From assembly GCA_003427395.1 (NCBI GenBank), contig BFEA01001105.1, forward strand, positions 75,170 through 139,169: a DNA stretch of 64,000 bases, written 5' to 3'. This DNA is from Chara braunii. Taxonomy: Eukaryota; Streptophyta; Charophyceae; Charales; Characeae. Below, piece by piece: positions 34,362 through 45,032 of the stretch (positions are counted from its first letter, which is position 1; each line of letters opens with the position of its first letter). A program made the translations under genes and the position numbers. The notes under the pieces were generated by a model. It ran no database searches. It was not told the DNA's origin and saw nothing but the letters and a program-made list of their open reading frames with translations.

Positions 34362-34472
34362 TCCCTCTTCTTTGGTCTCTATCGCTTTGCAAGTACTTTC
34401 ATTTCTTTCGCGATTGGGTGGCATTGTCTTTCACTGTGAATTTGCACTTTGGGAATGACCAGGATCGTAACA
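32899..34472 (+). repeat. Element C1 3' LTR with 978-base gap
   Basis: Both ends match the 5' LTR; the middle (33140-34117) is N. (GTT)n abuts the gap and (CTT)n follows at about 34306-34370. Confidence 0.92.
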
Positions 34473-34727
34473 CAAGAATTATGGGGCACAACAGCCACAG
34501 TGGGCGAGGTATAGCATATAGTGGGTCTCTTTCTTCAGGCGTGTCTGCAGCTGAGTAATCATATTTTTATGTGTCTTGCTCTCTGTCAAGGACCATCATG
34601 CACTGTTTCCTGGTGCATCCGCAAGTGAGTGTTGGCTAATATCATGGCAACTTTATCTTCACGTGTCTTGGGGGAAGTCATCACATGTGGCAAGCGAGCA
34701 GTCATACTGGGTGCCATTCTTTGCCTG
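34473..34727. other. Host spacer between C1 and C2
   Basis: 255 bp of target DNA. It includes one copy of each flanking duplication (CAAG left, CCTG right). Nothing coding was recognised. Confidence 0.7.
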
Positions 34728-36205
34728 TGTAATGACCCGCCAAAACACAGACTGAGAACATTGCTGATTTATGGGATTTGCTGCTGGAATGAATGCCTTG
34801 TTGAAATTCCCGCATTCTGCTGTGAGTTCCATGTCTGTGTGTGTGTGCGTGCCTGCTGGTTTGCATNGCTGGAATGAATGCCTTGTTGAAATTCCCGCAT
34901 TCTGCTGTGAGTTCCATGTCTGTGTGTGTGTGCGTGCCTGCTGGTTTGCATGCCTGTCTGAGTGCTTGTCGGTTGAGTGTGTGTGTGACCCGCAAGGGTT
35001 CTTGTTGGTTGCAAGGCCCTGCAGGGCCGGTACTTACCTGTGGCCGTGACTGTGATGGGTTGCAGGGGGAAAACACTCGAGTAGCGGGGGTAGGCCCGCG
35101 ACACTTAGAGCAGAGGGGAAAAACACTCGAGTAGCAGGTAGGCCGATACCACTGAAGTAGTGGTAGAAGTGTCGGGTACTGGAGGCCGAGCAGAAGAAGA
35201 CAAAGAGTTGGCATTTTTTAGAGGCCCAGTAGCGGTAGGATAGCGGTAGGCCGGTACCAGTCCAAGTAGCCCGGGTCTAGGGCCTGTGCGGAGGATAGCA
35301 GAACCTGCAATGATGTTTCCCTCCGAAAGGGAGGAGGTACCGGTTGCTGGGAGGCTGCTCGGCCTAGGAAGTCACCGCCCAGGAGGCTGGTAGGCCGCTA
35401 TATCTCCAGGAAGAGCAAAAAGCTCTTCCTCATTTGCGGTGTGCAAGGATTGGCGACATGCTGCTGGAGCGCAGCACTGGGCTGGTGCAGCGCTGCTTGG
35501 AGGTGAAGGGCCGCTGGAGCTCAACCTGGCTATGGCGAGCAGTCCAGCTTGAGGAGGAGGAAGAAGGGGGCATGGTAGGAGAGTGGCGGGGCACCCACCT
35601 GGCTATGAAAGACACCATCTTCATCACCTTCTTGGGCGCTGCATCTGGAAGGCCCCAGTTGGGGTAGTGCGGCACCAGGGAAGCTCGAGGCAGAGTTAGG
35701 CATAGCGGACCAAGTCAGCAGCGGCATAGCTGCTCTGCGTTGTCCTTTGGACATCAGCGCAACACCATAGCTGCTTGGGTTGTCCTTTGGACACCAGCGC
35801 ACCACCCTAGCTGCTTGGAGTAGTCCGCCATAGCCTATGCATGAGAGAGGAGGCTGAAGGAGGGAAGCCATAGCTATGGTGGACTGGTTGTTGTTGTTGT
35901 TGTTGTTCTTGAGTTGAGTCAGCAGTAAGAGGGAACTTCGGATATTGATTCTGGTTCATCCATTCTTTGTTATTATTATTATTGAGGGAAGAATAAGATT
36001 GGTGAAGTGAAGGAGGAGGAGGAAGGTGGAGAGAGAAGGGGGAATCGTCATTGGTCTTGCTGGTGTACTTCTTCTTCTTCTTCTTCTTCTTCTTTCTCTC
36101 TCCTCTGGTCTTTATCTCTTTGCAAGTGCTTTCATTTGTTTTGCAATTGGGTGGCATTGTCTTTCATTGTGAATTTGCACTTGGGAAATGACCAGGATTG
36201 TAACA
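34728..36205 (+). repeat. Element C2 5' LTR
   Basis: 1478 bp. A duplicated block of about 85 bp meets at a single N (34867), probably an assembly join. Hairpin after the TATA-like element: GGAAGAGC/GCTCTTCC at 35409-35429. Short (GTT)n and (CTT)n tracts lie at about 35886 and 36068. Confidence 0.93.
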
Positions 36206-36207
36206 AT

Positions 36208-36219
36208 TGGTATCAGAGC
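36208..36219 (+). promoter_or_regulatory. Element C2 primer binding site
   Basis: TGGTATCAGAGC, a perfect match to the usual plant Met-tRNA primer binding site. Confidence 0.9.
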
Positions 36220-37554
36220 GGACTTACTTGCTGGCGAGAGGTGTTAGTCACCCTAAACCTAATTCCGAATTAGGTCAGGGCTAACCTAATTTCGGATTAG
36301 GGTTGGAAGTTAGGGTTAAGTGGGGCAGTGAGGTATGTGGATACTGCCCCTAACTGGTTAGGTCATGTAGGGTCAACATTTGACCTGACCAGGTTGACTG
36401 TGTGAATGGATGGGGTGGCGAGACACAAAGGAGGCTGATTGGAGTAAGCGAGAGGGAGTAGAGAGTGAGAGGTACTCGCACCTGGAATCTCCACTTCAAG
36501 AAGACATTGAGTGACTTTTGGGCTTCCCCTCAAGAGGGAGACTTGATCGGAGGCTGCCATATCTGCATCGAAGAGCTGCAAGTTGCTACTTTGGTCTTCA
36601 GACATCGACGGGGGATTCGGCTTTGCAACTGGGGTGTAGGAAGGCCCTCTTAGTCATGCTAGGACACTTCGTGTAGTGGCAGTTAGGGGTCAGGAGGACT
36701 TATGAGAGAGGGGGGTGACTCGTTATCCATCTTTGGAGGCCGGGTCTCACAGGTAAGTGTCGTGTGACCTGGTTATGCCCGTGGGAGGTTGCTTGGTACT
36801 TCATGGCCTGTTGGGGGTGTGTTGGGCTCTCTTCCTCTTCTCTGCGGTCTTGGTTGTGTGTGTGAGCATGTGGATTGCTCTCTCACCTGATGGATGGATG
36901 GATGATATATCTATTCTAGATGACATATCTTTCTACGGTGCATTGTCTTTTCATTTCTGAACGGCTGTAGGGGTGCGTTCTTGCTGAAAGTTGTCTTTTC
37001 CTTTTCAGTACGGTAGAGGCGGTTTGGGACCGACTTGGTACCCCTATCACGTTGGTCCTGGTCCACGACCTACTTAGGACCCCTCGGGACCAAGTGGGAC
37101 CAAGTCCAACGGGACAGAACCTTTTGGGCCCAGATCCGTTGCCGCCAGTGCATTTCTTTGCTGTGCTGAACTTGGGGGACATACGGATAGCAAGGGCATT
37201 CCTTTCAAGGGGATCTTGACTGGCCTTACCGCATGTTAGCACATACTGTCCCGCGTCTGGCTCGACGACCGTCTGCACCCCTCGAAATCTCCATTGCTGC
37301 AGTTAGCTTTCTTCGGCTGATTTATTGTGATACATGTCGCTTGTCAGGTTAGACAAGAGGGTATCCCCAGCTAATCTGATCGGGCCCGTTCTATAAGTCA
37401 GTCCTCTCTTTTGTTTTATTTTTTTATTTTATTTATTTATTCTTTTATTCCGCTGCGTGCCATTCTCTAAGTCCAAATGAATCGCCGCTCCGGCTAGGAG
37501 TTCTACCTTCTTCTCTGTGTGATTTCCTGCTTGTTTCTTTCATATGAACTATCT
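36220..37554 (+). other. Element C2 leader with hairpins
   Basis: Aligns throughout with the C1 leader. Hairpins at 36322-36350 (GGGGCAGT/ACTGCCCC) and 36356-36390 (GGTTAGGTC/GACCTGACC), plus the palindrome cluster at about 36255-36300. No coding frame is supported. Confidence 0.75.
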
Positions 37555-39193
37555 ATGTCCGGTATCGAGACGCGTGCGCAGACAGCTGAGAGAGAGAGAA
37601 GGGAGAGAGAAGGTGTTCTGTTTGAGAGTGTGAGGAGGGGCAAGAGGAGTGTTCGTCCAAACGTAAGGAGAGAGCGGACCCCTCTTGAGAGATATACTGA
37701 CACCCCTTCCTCCGGCATGGCAAACATCACATCTGCCCAATGGCAGGCCATGCTGGATGCAGCAGATGAGCGCGAGAGACCGTTCTTCCAGAAACTTTAT
37801 GATGATGCCGTGCAGAGGGAAAGGGAGGCAGAGGCAGCAGCCAGAGCTTCCAACATTGCTTATCAGGTGGCTCTCCTTCGGGTCCTGGAAGCCAATGCTG
37901 ACCGGTTCCAGGAGGGACTAGCTGCTGCCGTAGTAGCCTTGGTTCGACTGCGGACCTTGGAAAACCTTGAGTCCCGTGTGACAACACTTGAGCAGCGGAA
38001 CCAAGAGCTGCAGGCTGAGATAATCAGCCCCAAACAGTCCCAACTGTCTGCCCCCCGCCCTCCTAACCCTCCACCTGCTGTAGTCCCAGCCTCTCAATCT
38101 AACATAGTCCTCGTGGCAAGAACAAGTGGAACTGTGACGAGCGCAGGAACCGGTGCCAGCTCCTCGAGCGGCAGCGCCGGCAGCTCTGCACTAGTCATAG
38201 TCCCAAATGCAGGGACATCAGCCCAAAACGCACTAGTCCTTACTGGCGTTCAGTACAGCGGTCCCGTAGTGGACAAGCGGGCGGCCACCTTGCCGTCCAA
38301 GTATGACGGGAAAGCGGACATCACCTCTTGGATTAGTTCCATGCGGTCATACTTCGAGGTCATGCGGACACCGCAAGAAGACCGAAGTATGATCATGGGA
38401 ACTAATTATGAGCCCGCCGTACGGAATCACATTGAGCTCCAAGTTGTTGCTGTAGGTTATGAACGAATTGACCTGACTGAGTGGCTGAAGGTAACCCCTG
38501 TACGCACCCTTGAGGACCTTCTCCTCGCACGATACCAAGACAAGCATGTTGCACTCAAGGCTAGGCTGAAGCTTGAGGCCCTCAAGGGTCAAACATGGAG
38601 GTCCTCCATGCAAGCTTTGGAACAGCACTTGACTGGTCTGTTCACTACTCCAGATCTGGGAATGACTGATGTGTCTTGTATGGATGTAGTTATGGGAGTG
38701 GCCCCTAAAGAATACCTCTCCCTGTTGGCACTCAAAGACCATACCACCTGGCGAGAGCTCATGACGGATCTAGTCAACCTAGAAGCCAAGGACCTCGCCA
38801 GGCGGAAGAAGGCGCCCGCTGCAGGTGGGAAACCACAACGCAAGCGGTTTGGAAGCAGCAACCAGCTTGCACTGCATGATCATCGGGAGGCTGAAGATCA
38901 GTCCTATGCGGATGATCTGTCTCTAGATGACGATCTAGAGTCGGACTCCGATATGGGCTTCAAACAAGGGCCCCAACCGTGGTTCGGGTAAGGGAACTGT
39001 TGTCCACCTCCCCAAGAATGCAATGATCCCTGAGAAACCGGAGGATGCATCTACCAAGCCTTGGGAAGCCCTCCGTATCAGTCAGAAAGAATGGGAAAGA
39101 AGATCTAAATTGCGCATATGCCTGCAATGTCAAAAGCCTGGGCATGTTGTGCAGGACTGTTTTCGACTGCAGGGAAACAAGCAAAGGGCGTAG
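37555..39193 (+). pseudogene. gag: Element C2 gag, frameshifted by a deletion
   Basis: The start MSGIETRAQ at 37555 is chosen over an upstream in-frame ATG because C1 begins there. Coiled coil, Ser/Gly linker and capsid (about 38290-38800) are open and uninterrupted. Compared with C1, roughly 75 bp are missing near 38960, shifting the frame and ending this reading at a TAA (38989). In the shifted frame the knuckle is intact (CLQCQKPGHVVQDC, about 39119-39160). The element-level stop is TAG at 39191, inside the frameshift stem. Confidence 0.88.
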
Positions 39194-39215
39194 AGGAGTC
39201 CTCAGCACTCCCTAC
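39172..39215 (+). promoter_or_regulatory. -1 frameshift signal of C2
   Basis: The canonical heptamer G_GGA_AAC (39172-39178) is in the right phase. It has an 11-nt spacer, then GTAGAGGAG (39190-39198) paired with CTCCCTAC (39208-39215), one bulged A and a 9-nt loop. The gag stop TAG lies in the 5' arm. Slipping back one base enters the protease frame directly. Confidence 0.75.
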
Positions 39216-42200
39216 AACAAGGGAAGCTGGAACATCAGTTGCAGGCCCCATTGATGAGCCTGAATTTGATCAGCAGCCCACTCTTGAAGCTCGGAACGAC
39301 GCTGAATCCAAGGCTGCTGCAATTCATGTGCTTTACACTGAGCCTTGGGAGGAGTCTAAGGAAGTTGACTTCCACGCTCACATGGAACATTGGCTGCAGT
39401 TCAAGCAGCAACGCCGTGTTCAAGGGAGTGTGGAGCTAACATTCTTTAAACTGCTCATTAACCGCCGTTACATCCGCGTGCTGATTGATAGTGGTTCAAC
39501 CACTAATTTCTTCTCTCCTAACGGGATTCGTAAGGCGGGCCTAGGAATGAAGCAAGTGGAATTGCAGAACCCTTGTCAGACCCAGGTGGGCAACCAAGAG
39601 GTTGTCACCTCTACACATGCTGTCAAAGGTGTACGCGTCACCTTTGACAAGGACCGCACTGTCACACATGAGCTCAACTTCTATGTCATGGACAAGTGCC
39701 TGTTCGACGCGGTCATTGGCTTGGGCTGGTTAAAGGGTCATTGCCTAAGGACCACGTGGGCGGACAATCAGTTCATGGTGCGTGATGCCAAGGGGAATGA
39801 GCGTACTGTCCTATTGGATGAGACGCGCGAGTCCCCTGTGACTCTTCTAAGTGCAACCAAATTCTGCAAATCAGTGCGCAGGCGCAAGGAAATTGAGCAT
39901 GTACATGTAGCTTTTGTAAAGCCTCTCCATGTGCCTTCTACTTTTGCTGCGTTTTCTACCTCAGTAAGTAACTCTACTTCTACCACCTCTGCTTCTAATC
40001 CATCTACTCCTACTGTGAATAATCCTTCTACTTCTAATCCGGTTGTAATTGCTGTAAATTCTCAGTCTAATTTTCTTTCTGCTGATGAGGATGATCCTCC
40101 ACCGGAAGTCCCAACAAACATTCGCCAACTATTAGATCGATTCCCTGAAGTTTTGGCCGAACCTCGTGGAGTTCCCGAGCGTCCGTTTCAAACACAAGAT
40201 CGAGATAATAGAAGGGAGTGTTCCTCCAAAGGGCTGCGTCTACCGTATGGGACAAGGCGAGCCGGAGGAGTTGAGGAGGCAGATTGATGACATGATCGAT
40301 CGTGGATGGATCAGGCCTAGTGAGTCCAAGTTCGGTGCACCTGTCCTGTTTGTGCCAAAGAAAGGAGGCAAACTCCGGATGTACGTTGACTATCGTGGCC
40401 TAAACCGTATCACCCGAAAGAACGCGTATCCCTTGCCTCGTATAGATGATTTGCTAGATGTTGCAGGTGGGTGCAAGGTCTTCTCCAAGATCGACCTCAA
40501 GTCTGGCTACGACCAGATTGAAGTTGATCCGAGTGACCAGCACAAAACTGCATTCAAAACACGCGATGGGATATACAAATTCATCGTTATGCCCTTCGGT
40601 CTTACGAATGCGCCAGCCACATTTCAGAGCCTCATGGACAAGGTACTCCGCCACCAGCTTAACAGGTTTGTGGTTGTGTACCTTGATGATATTCTGATTT
40701 TCAGCAAGTCCATGGAAGAGCACCTTGAGGAGGTCTTGCAGTTCCTCAAGGAGGCACAACTGCACCTCAACTTAGAGAAATCTGAGATCGGAAGGGACAG
40801 CGTCATCTATCTTGGGCACCGGTTGTCTGCAAACGGCCTTGAGCCGGAGACAACCAAGGTGGAGGTCGTACGAAATTGGCCTCAACCAGCGAACGTACGC
40901 GAACTGCGTTCTTTCCTTGGTTTGGCTTCGTACTACCGGAAGTTTAGGCCAAAATTTTTTGTCATTGCTCACCCACTCTCAAGACTAACCAGTAAGAATG
41001 TTGCCTACTGCGTTCCAAGCCTTAAAAGAGGCATTGGTGAGTCATCCTGTGCTCCGCATTGCGGATCCCAACCTCACATTCGTGGTCACTACGGATGCGA
41101 GCCAGTTTGGGATTGGTGCAGTGTTGCAACAAGATGATGGTGATGGACTGCGTCCGCCCGAATATTATAGCAAACGCATGCCCAACCACAAGGTAGCTAC
41201 CTCCACATATATGCGTGAGCTCTACGCCTTGTGCGAGGTGCTCACACATTGGAAGCACTACCTCTTGGGTCGGCACTTCAAGGTCTACTCAGATCATCAG
41301 ACCTTGCAGTGGATTAAGACACAAACTGATCTCTCTCCTACGCTGACCCGCTGGTTGCATGACATTGATGTGTACAATTTTGAATTGAGACATAAGAAAG
41401 GCTGTTATAATCGCGTTGCTGATGCTTTGTCGCGTCACCCTGAGTTTTCGACTTGCCTTGTGGGTTCGTATGACCTCCGAAGGAAACTGAAGGAGGATCT
41501 GGTCGAACACACCGCCAAGGATCCGGACCTTAGTCCCATCCTTGAGCAGCTCAAGGCTGACCCTAACAGTCAGCCTGATTTTCATGAGTGCGAGGGTCTT
41601 GTATTCCGCCGGTATGGGAAGTTCGACCGTTTGTGTGTACCCAACCATGCGCCTCTCCGAACTCATTTCTTGGATCTGGCACATGGTCGGAGTGGACATT
41701 TCGGCTTTGAGAAGACTTATGGAAGTCATCTGCAACAGTTTGATTGGTCAGGAATGAAAGGATCTGCTCATAAATTTATTGTTGAATGTCAGGTATGTCA
41801 AAGAACCAAGGTCCACATGCATAAGCCTTATGGCCTGCTGAGACCCCTCCCCATTCCTGATGGACCCGGTGAGTCGATTTCCATCGACTTCACGGACATG
41901 GGAAAGGTGAGTGAGGCTGGAAATTCACAAGTCATGGTCATCGTGGACCGTTTTTCCAAATTTCTGAACTTGATTCCTTTCCCTCCCAATGCCCCGACTG
42001 AACTTGTCATTGAAGAATTCCATCAGCAGTACATTCTGCAGTTTGTCCCGAAAACTATTGTGAGTGATCGGGACACCAGATTCATCAGCAAAGATTGGAA
42101 AGATTTCACCTCTCAAATCTATGACATTAAACTGAACAGGACTTCTGGTCGACACCCCGAAGCCAATGGATTGGCCGAGGAGATCAACCAGACTGTCATC

Positions 42201-43037
42201 CAACTACTNCGCGCATTGATTGTTCCAGATCAGAACACGTGGAACAAGGCGCTGCACAAAGTGAAGGGGCTGTATAACAACTTCATTCACTCTGCAACTG
42301 GCGTGACACCAAACCAGTTGCAATATGGATGGCCGATGCGTAATCCCCTCTCCTATTTGTTCCCTGAACGGTCACCTGGTCTGATGCCCGGCATGCCTGG
42401 CTACAATGCCAAGTACGCACACTTGCTCAAAGTTGTTATTGCGGCCATGAACAAACGCCAGCATGCCATGATCAAACATGCTAACAAGTTGCGCAAAGAA
42501 GAAAAATTCAAAGTAGGGGATTCTGTTTGGGTTAAAATGTCTGAGTTTTCTGATGAAGAGGGCATATCACGAAAACTCCTTCCATTGTACTATGGCCCTT
42601 GGCAGATTCTGAAGGTGATTGGGGATGATTTTGGTCCTTCATATGTGATTGACGTGCCTCCTCATCTGCGCACGTATCCGGTCTTTCATGCGTCCAAACG
42701 GTTTCCACATATTGATGATGAGACGTTTCCCTTCCGAGACCCTATGATACCTCGCCCTATCGACGACGGCCATGAGATAGACATAATTGTTTCTCACGAG
42801 GGAAGAGGGAGGAACAAACAGTACAAGGTTCACTTCCTCTATCACCCGTTGACTGAATTCTTCTGGATCGACCGAATATAGCTGCTAAAGAGTGCTCCCC
42901 GTGTTGTGAACGCTTATGAACGACAGATAGCTGAGGGACAGACTGCTGAATTTGTTGCAAAAATGACTCCTCACGGACTTACTAAGTCTCTCTTTCTGAT
43001 TTACTCCTACGATGCATTTTGTGCCAACTGTGAATGA
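39179..43037 (+). pseudogene. pol: Element C2 pol, lightly broken
   Basis: Protease (about 39425-39750) has DSGST. An inserted base near 40187 shifts frame before RT (40210-41000), which keeps YLDD and PFGLTNAP. A deletion near 41009 costs the RT-RNase H link. From 41010 to 42881 one frame covers RNase H ([19 protein letters not shown]), integrase zinc site (HHCC, about 41690-41805), core with D(36)E spacing, and most of the chromodomain-like end. A TAG at 42879 truncates the last 52 codons relative to the C1 end (TGA 43035). Three small lesions account for all damage. Confidence 0.92.
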
Positions 43038-43065
43038 GTTACTCGCTCGAAGGGACCTCGCTCTT

Positions 43066-43078
43066 GAGAGGGGGGTAA
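43066..43078 (+). promoter_or_regulatory. Polypurine tract of C2
   Basis: GAGAGGGGGGTAA abuts the 3' LTR. Confidence 0.85.
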
Positions 43079-44241
43079 TGTAATGACCCGCCAAAACACA
43101 GACTGAGAACACTGCTGATTTCTGGGATTTGCTGCTGGAATGAATGCCTTGTTGAAATTCCCGCATTCTGCTGTGAGTTCCATGTCTGTGTGTGTGTGCG
43201 TGCCTGCTGGTTTGCATNGCTGCTGGAATGAATGCCTTGTTGAAATTCCCGCATTCTGCTGTGAGTTCCATGTCTGTGTGTGTGTGCGTGCCTGCTGGTT
43301 TGCATGCCTGTCTAAGTGCTTGTCGGTTGAGTGTGTGTGTGACCCGCAAGGGTACTTGTTGGTTGCAAGGCCCCGCAGGGCTGGTACTTACCTGTGGCCG
43401 TGACTGTGAAGGGTTGCAGGGGGAAAACACTCGAGTAGCGGGGGTAGGCCCACGACACTTAGAGCAGAGGGGAAAAACACTCAAGTAGCAGGTAGGCCGG
43501 TACCACTGAAGTAGTGGTAGAAGTGTCGGGTACTGGAGGCCGAGCAGAAGAAGACAAAAAGTTGGCATTTTTTAGAGGCCCAGTAGCGGTAGGATAGCGG
43601 TAGGCCGGTACCAGTCCAAGTAGCCTGGGTCTAGGGCCTGTGCGGAGGATAGCCGAGCCTGCAATGATGTTTCCCTCTGAAAGGGAGGAGGTACTGGTTG
43701 CTGGGAGGCCGCTCGGCCTAGGAAGTCACCGCCCAGGAGGCCGGTAGGCCGCTATATCTCCAGGAAGAGCAAAGAGCTCTTCCTCATTTGCGGTGTGCAA
43801 GGATTGGCGACATGCTGCTGGAGCGCAGGGCTGGGCTGGTGCAGCGCTGCTTGGAGGTGAAGAGCTGCTGGAGCTCAGCCTGGCTATGGCGAGCAGTCCA
43901 GCTTGAGGAGGAGGAAGAAGGGGGCATGGTAGGAGAGTGGCGGGGCACTTACCTGGCTATGGAAGACACCATTTTCATCACCTTGTTGGGCGCTGCAGCT
44001 GGAAGGCCCCAGTTGGGGTAGTGCGGCACCAGGGAAGCTCGAGGCAGAGTCACGCATAGCGGACCAAGTCAGCAGCGTCATAGCTGCTCTGCGTTGTCCT
44101 TTGGGCATCAGCGCTGCACCATAGCTGCTTGGGTTGTCCTTTGGACATCAGCGCAGCACCCTAGCTGCTTGGAGTAGTCCGCCATAGCCTATGCATGAGA
44201 GAGGAGGCTGAAGGAGGGAAGCCATAGCTATGGTGGACTAG

Positions 44242-44285
<44 letters not shown>

Positions 44286-44440
44286 GAGTTGAGTCAGCAG
44301 TAAGAGGGAACTTCTGATATTGATTCTGATTCATCCATTCTTTGTTATTATTATTATTGAGGGAAGAATAAGATTGGTGAAGTGAAGGAGGAGGAGGAAG
44401 GTGGAGAGCGAAGGGGGAATAGTCATTGGTCTTGCTGGTG

Positions 44441-44472
<32 letters not shown>

Positions 44473-44640
44473 CTTCTTCTTCTTCTTCTTCTTCTTCTTC
44501 TTCTTCTTCTTCTTCTTCTTCTTCTTCTTTCTCTCTCCTCTGGTCTTTATCTCTTTGCAAGTGCTTTCATTTCTTTCGCAATTGGGCGGCATTGTCTTTC
44601 ATTGTGAATTTGCACTTGGGAAATGACCAGGATCGTAACA
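43079..44640 (+). repeat. Element C2 3' LTR
   Basis: 1562 bp, same block order as the 5' LTR, including the duplicated block at a single N (43218). The (CTT)n tract (about 44446-44530) is three times longer than in the 5' LTR and (GTT)n (about 44240-44286) twice as long. Confidence 0.94.
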
Positions 44641-45032
44641 CCTGTGGAGAGGCAACAAGTGATAATGGGCATGACTTTTTCCAAGATGATGATGATCATC
44701 ATCATATAACAATCATCTATTGCAATCTGTTTTGCTGGGGTGACGCTCTGGAGGTGGATCTTTTTGTGAAGCGTTGTGTTTTGCAGTGCAAGGAACCATC
44801 CACTGGCAACACCAAATTGTTTCCCAGATCCAAAGCACACCAAATTCAGAACACACTGAATACTGAACTTTCTTGGCAAGGAAAGCTCTCGCCTCCGACA
44901 AACAATACAACAACAATGTAGTAGCTGTTATGATCCTTCCACATTCATAATGCAAAACTCAAATCGCAAGAAAATGCAAGACTTGCTGAAACTCAAAAGA
45001 GGTGGACGCAGATTAAGAGTGGAAGATAATGA
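44641..45032. other. Host spacer between C2 and C3
   Basis: 392 bp with a GATGATGATCATCATCAT inverted repeat (about 44686-44704). No gene was recognised. It ends in ATGA, the C3 target duplication. Confidence 0.65.

Larger units (their letters stand above)
24621..34472 (+). mobile_element. Element C1, complete Ty3/gypsy retrotransposon
   Basis: Both LTRs start TGTAATGACCCGCC and end GTAACA (24621-25939, 32899-34472). The target duplication CAAG is at 24617-24620 and 34473-34476. PBS, gag, pol and a purine tract are all present in order. The 3' LTR holds a 978-base gap. Gag and pol carry stops and a deletion in RT, so the copy is inactive as read. Confidence 0.93.
34728..44640 (+). mobile_element. 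Element C2, complete Ty3/gypsy retrotransposon
   Basis: LTRs 34728-36205 and 43079-44640, target duplication CCTG at 34724-34727 and 44641-44644. It is the least damaged of the three family C copies and the best reference for the family: intact start, knuckle, slippery site and most of pol. Confidence 0.94.

Noticed and set aside
32859-34424. Frames of 340-520 codons on both strands
   Set aside because: Most codons are unknown bases of the 33140-34117 gap; the rest is LTR microsatellite.
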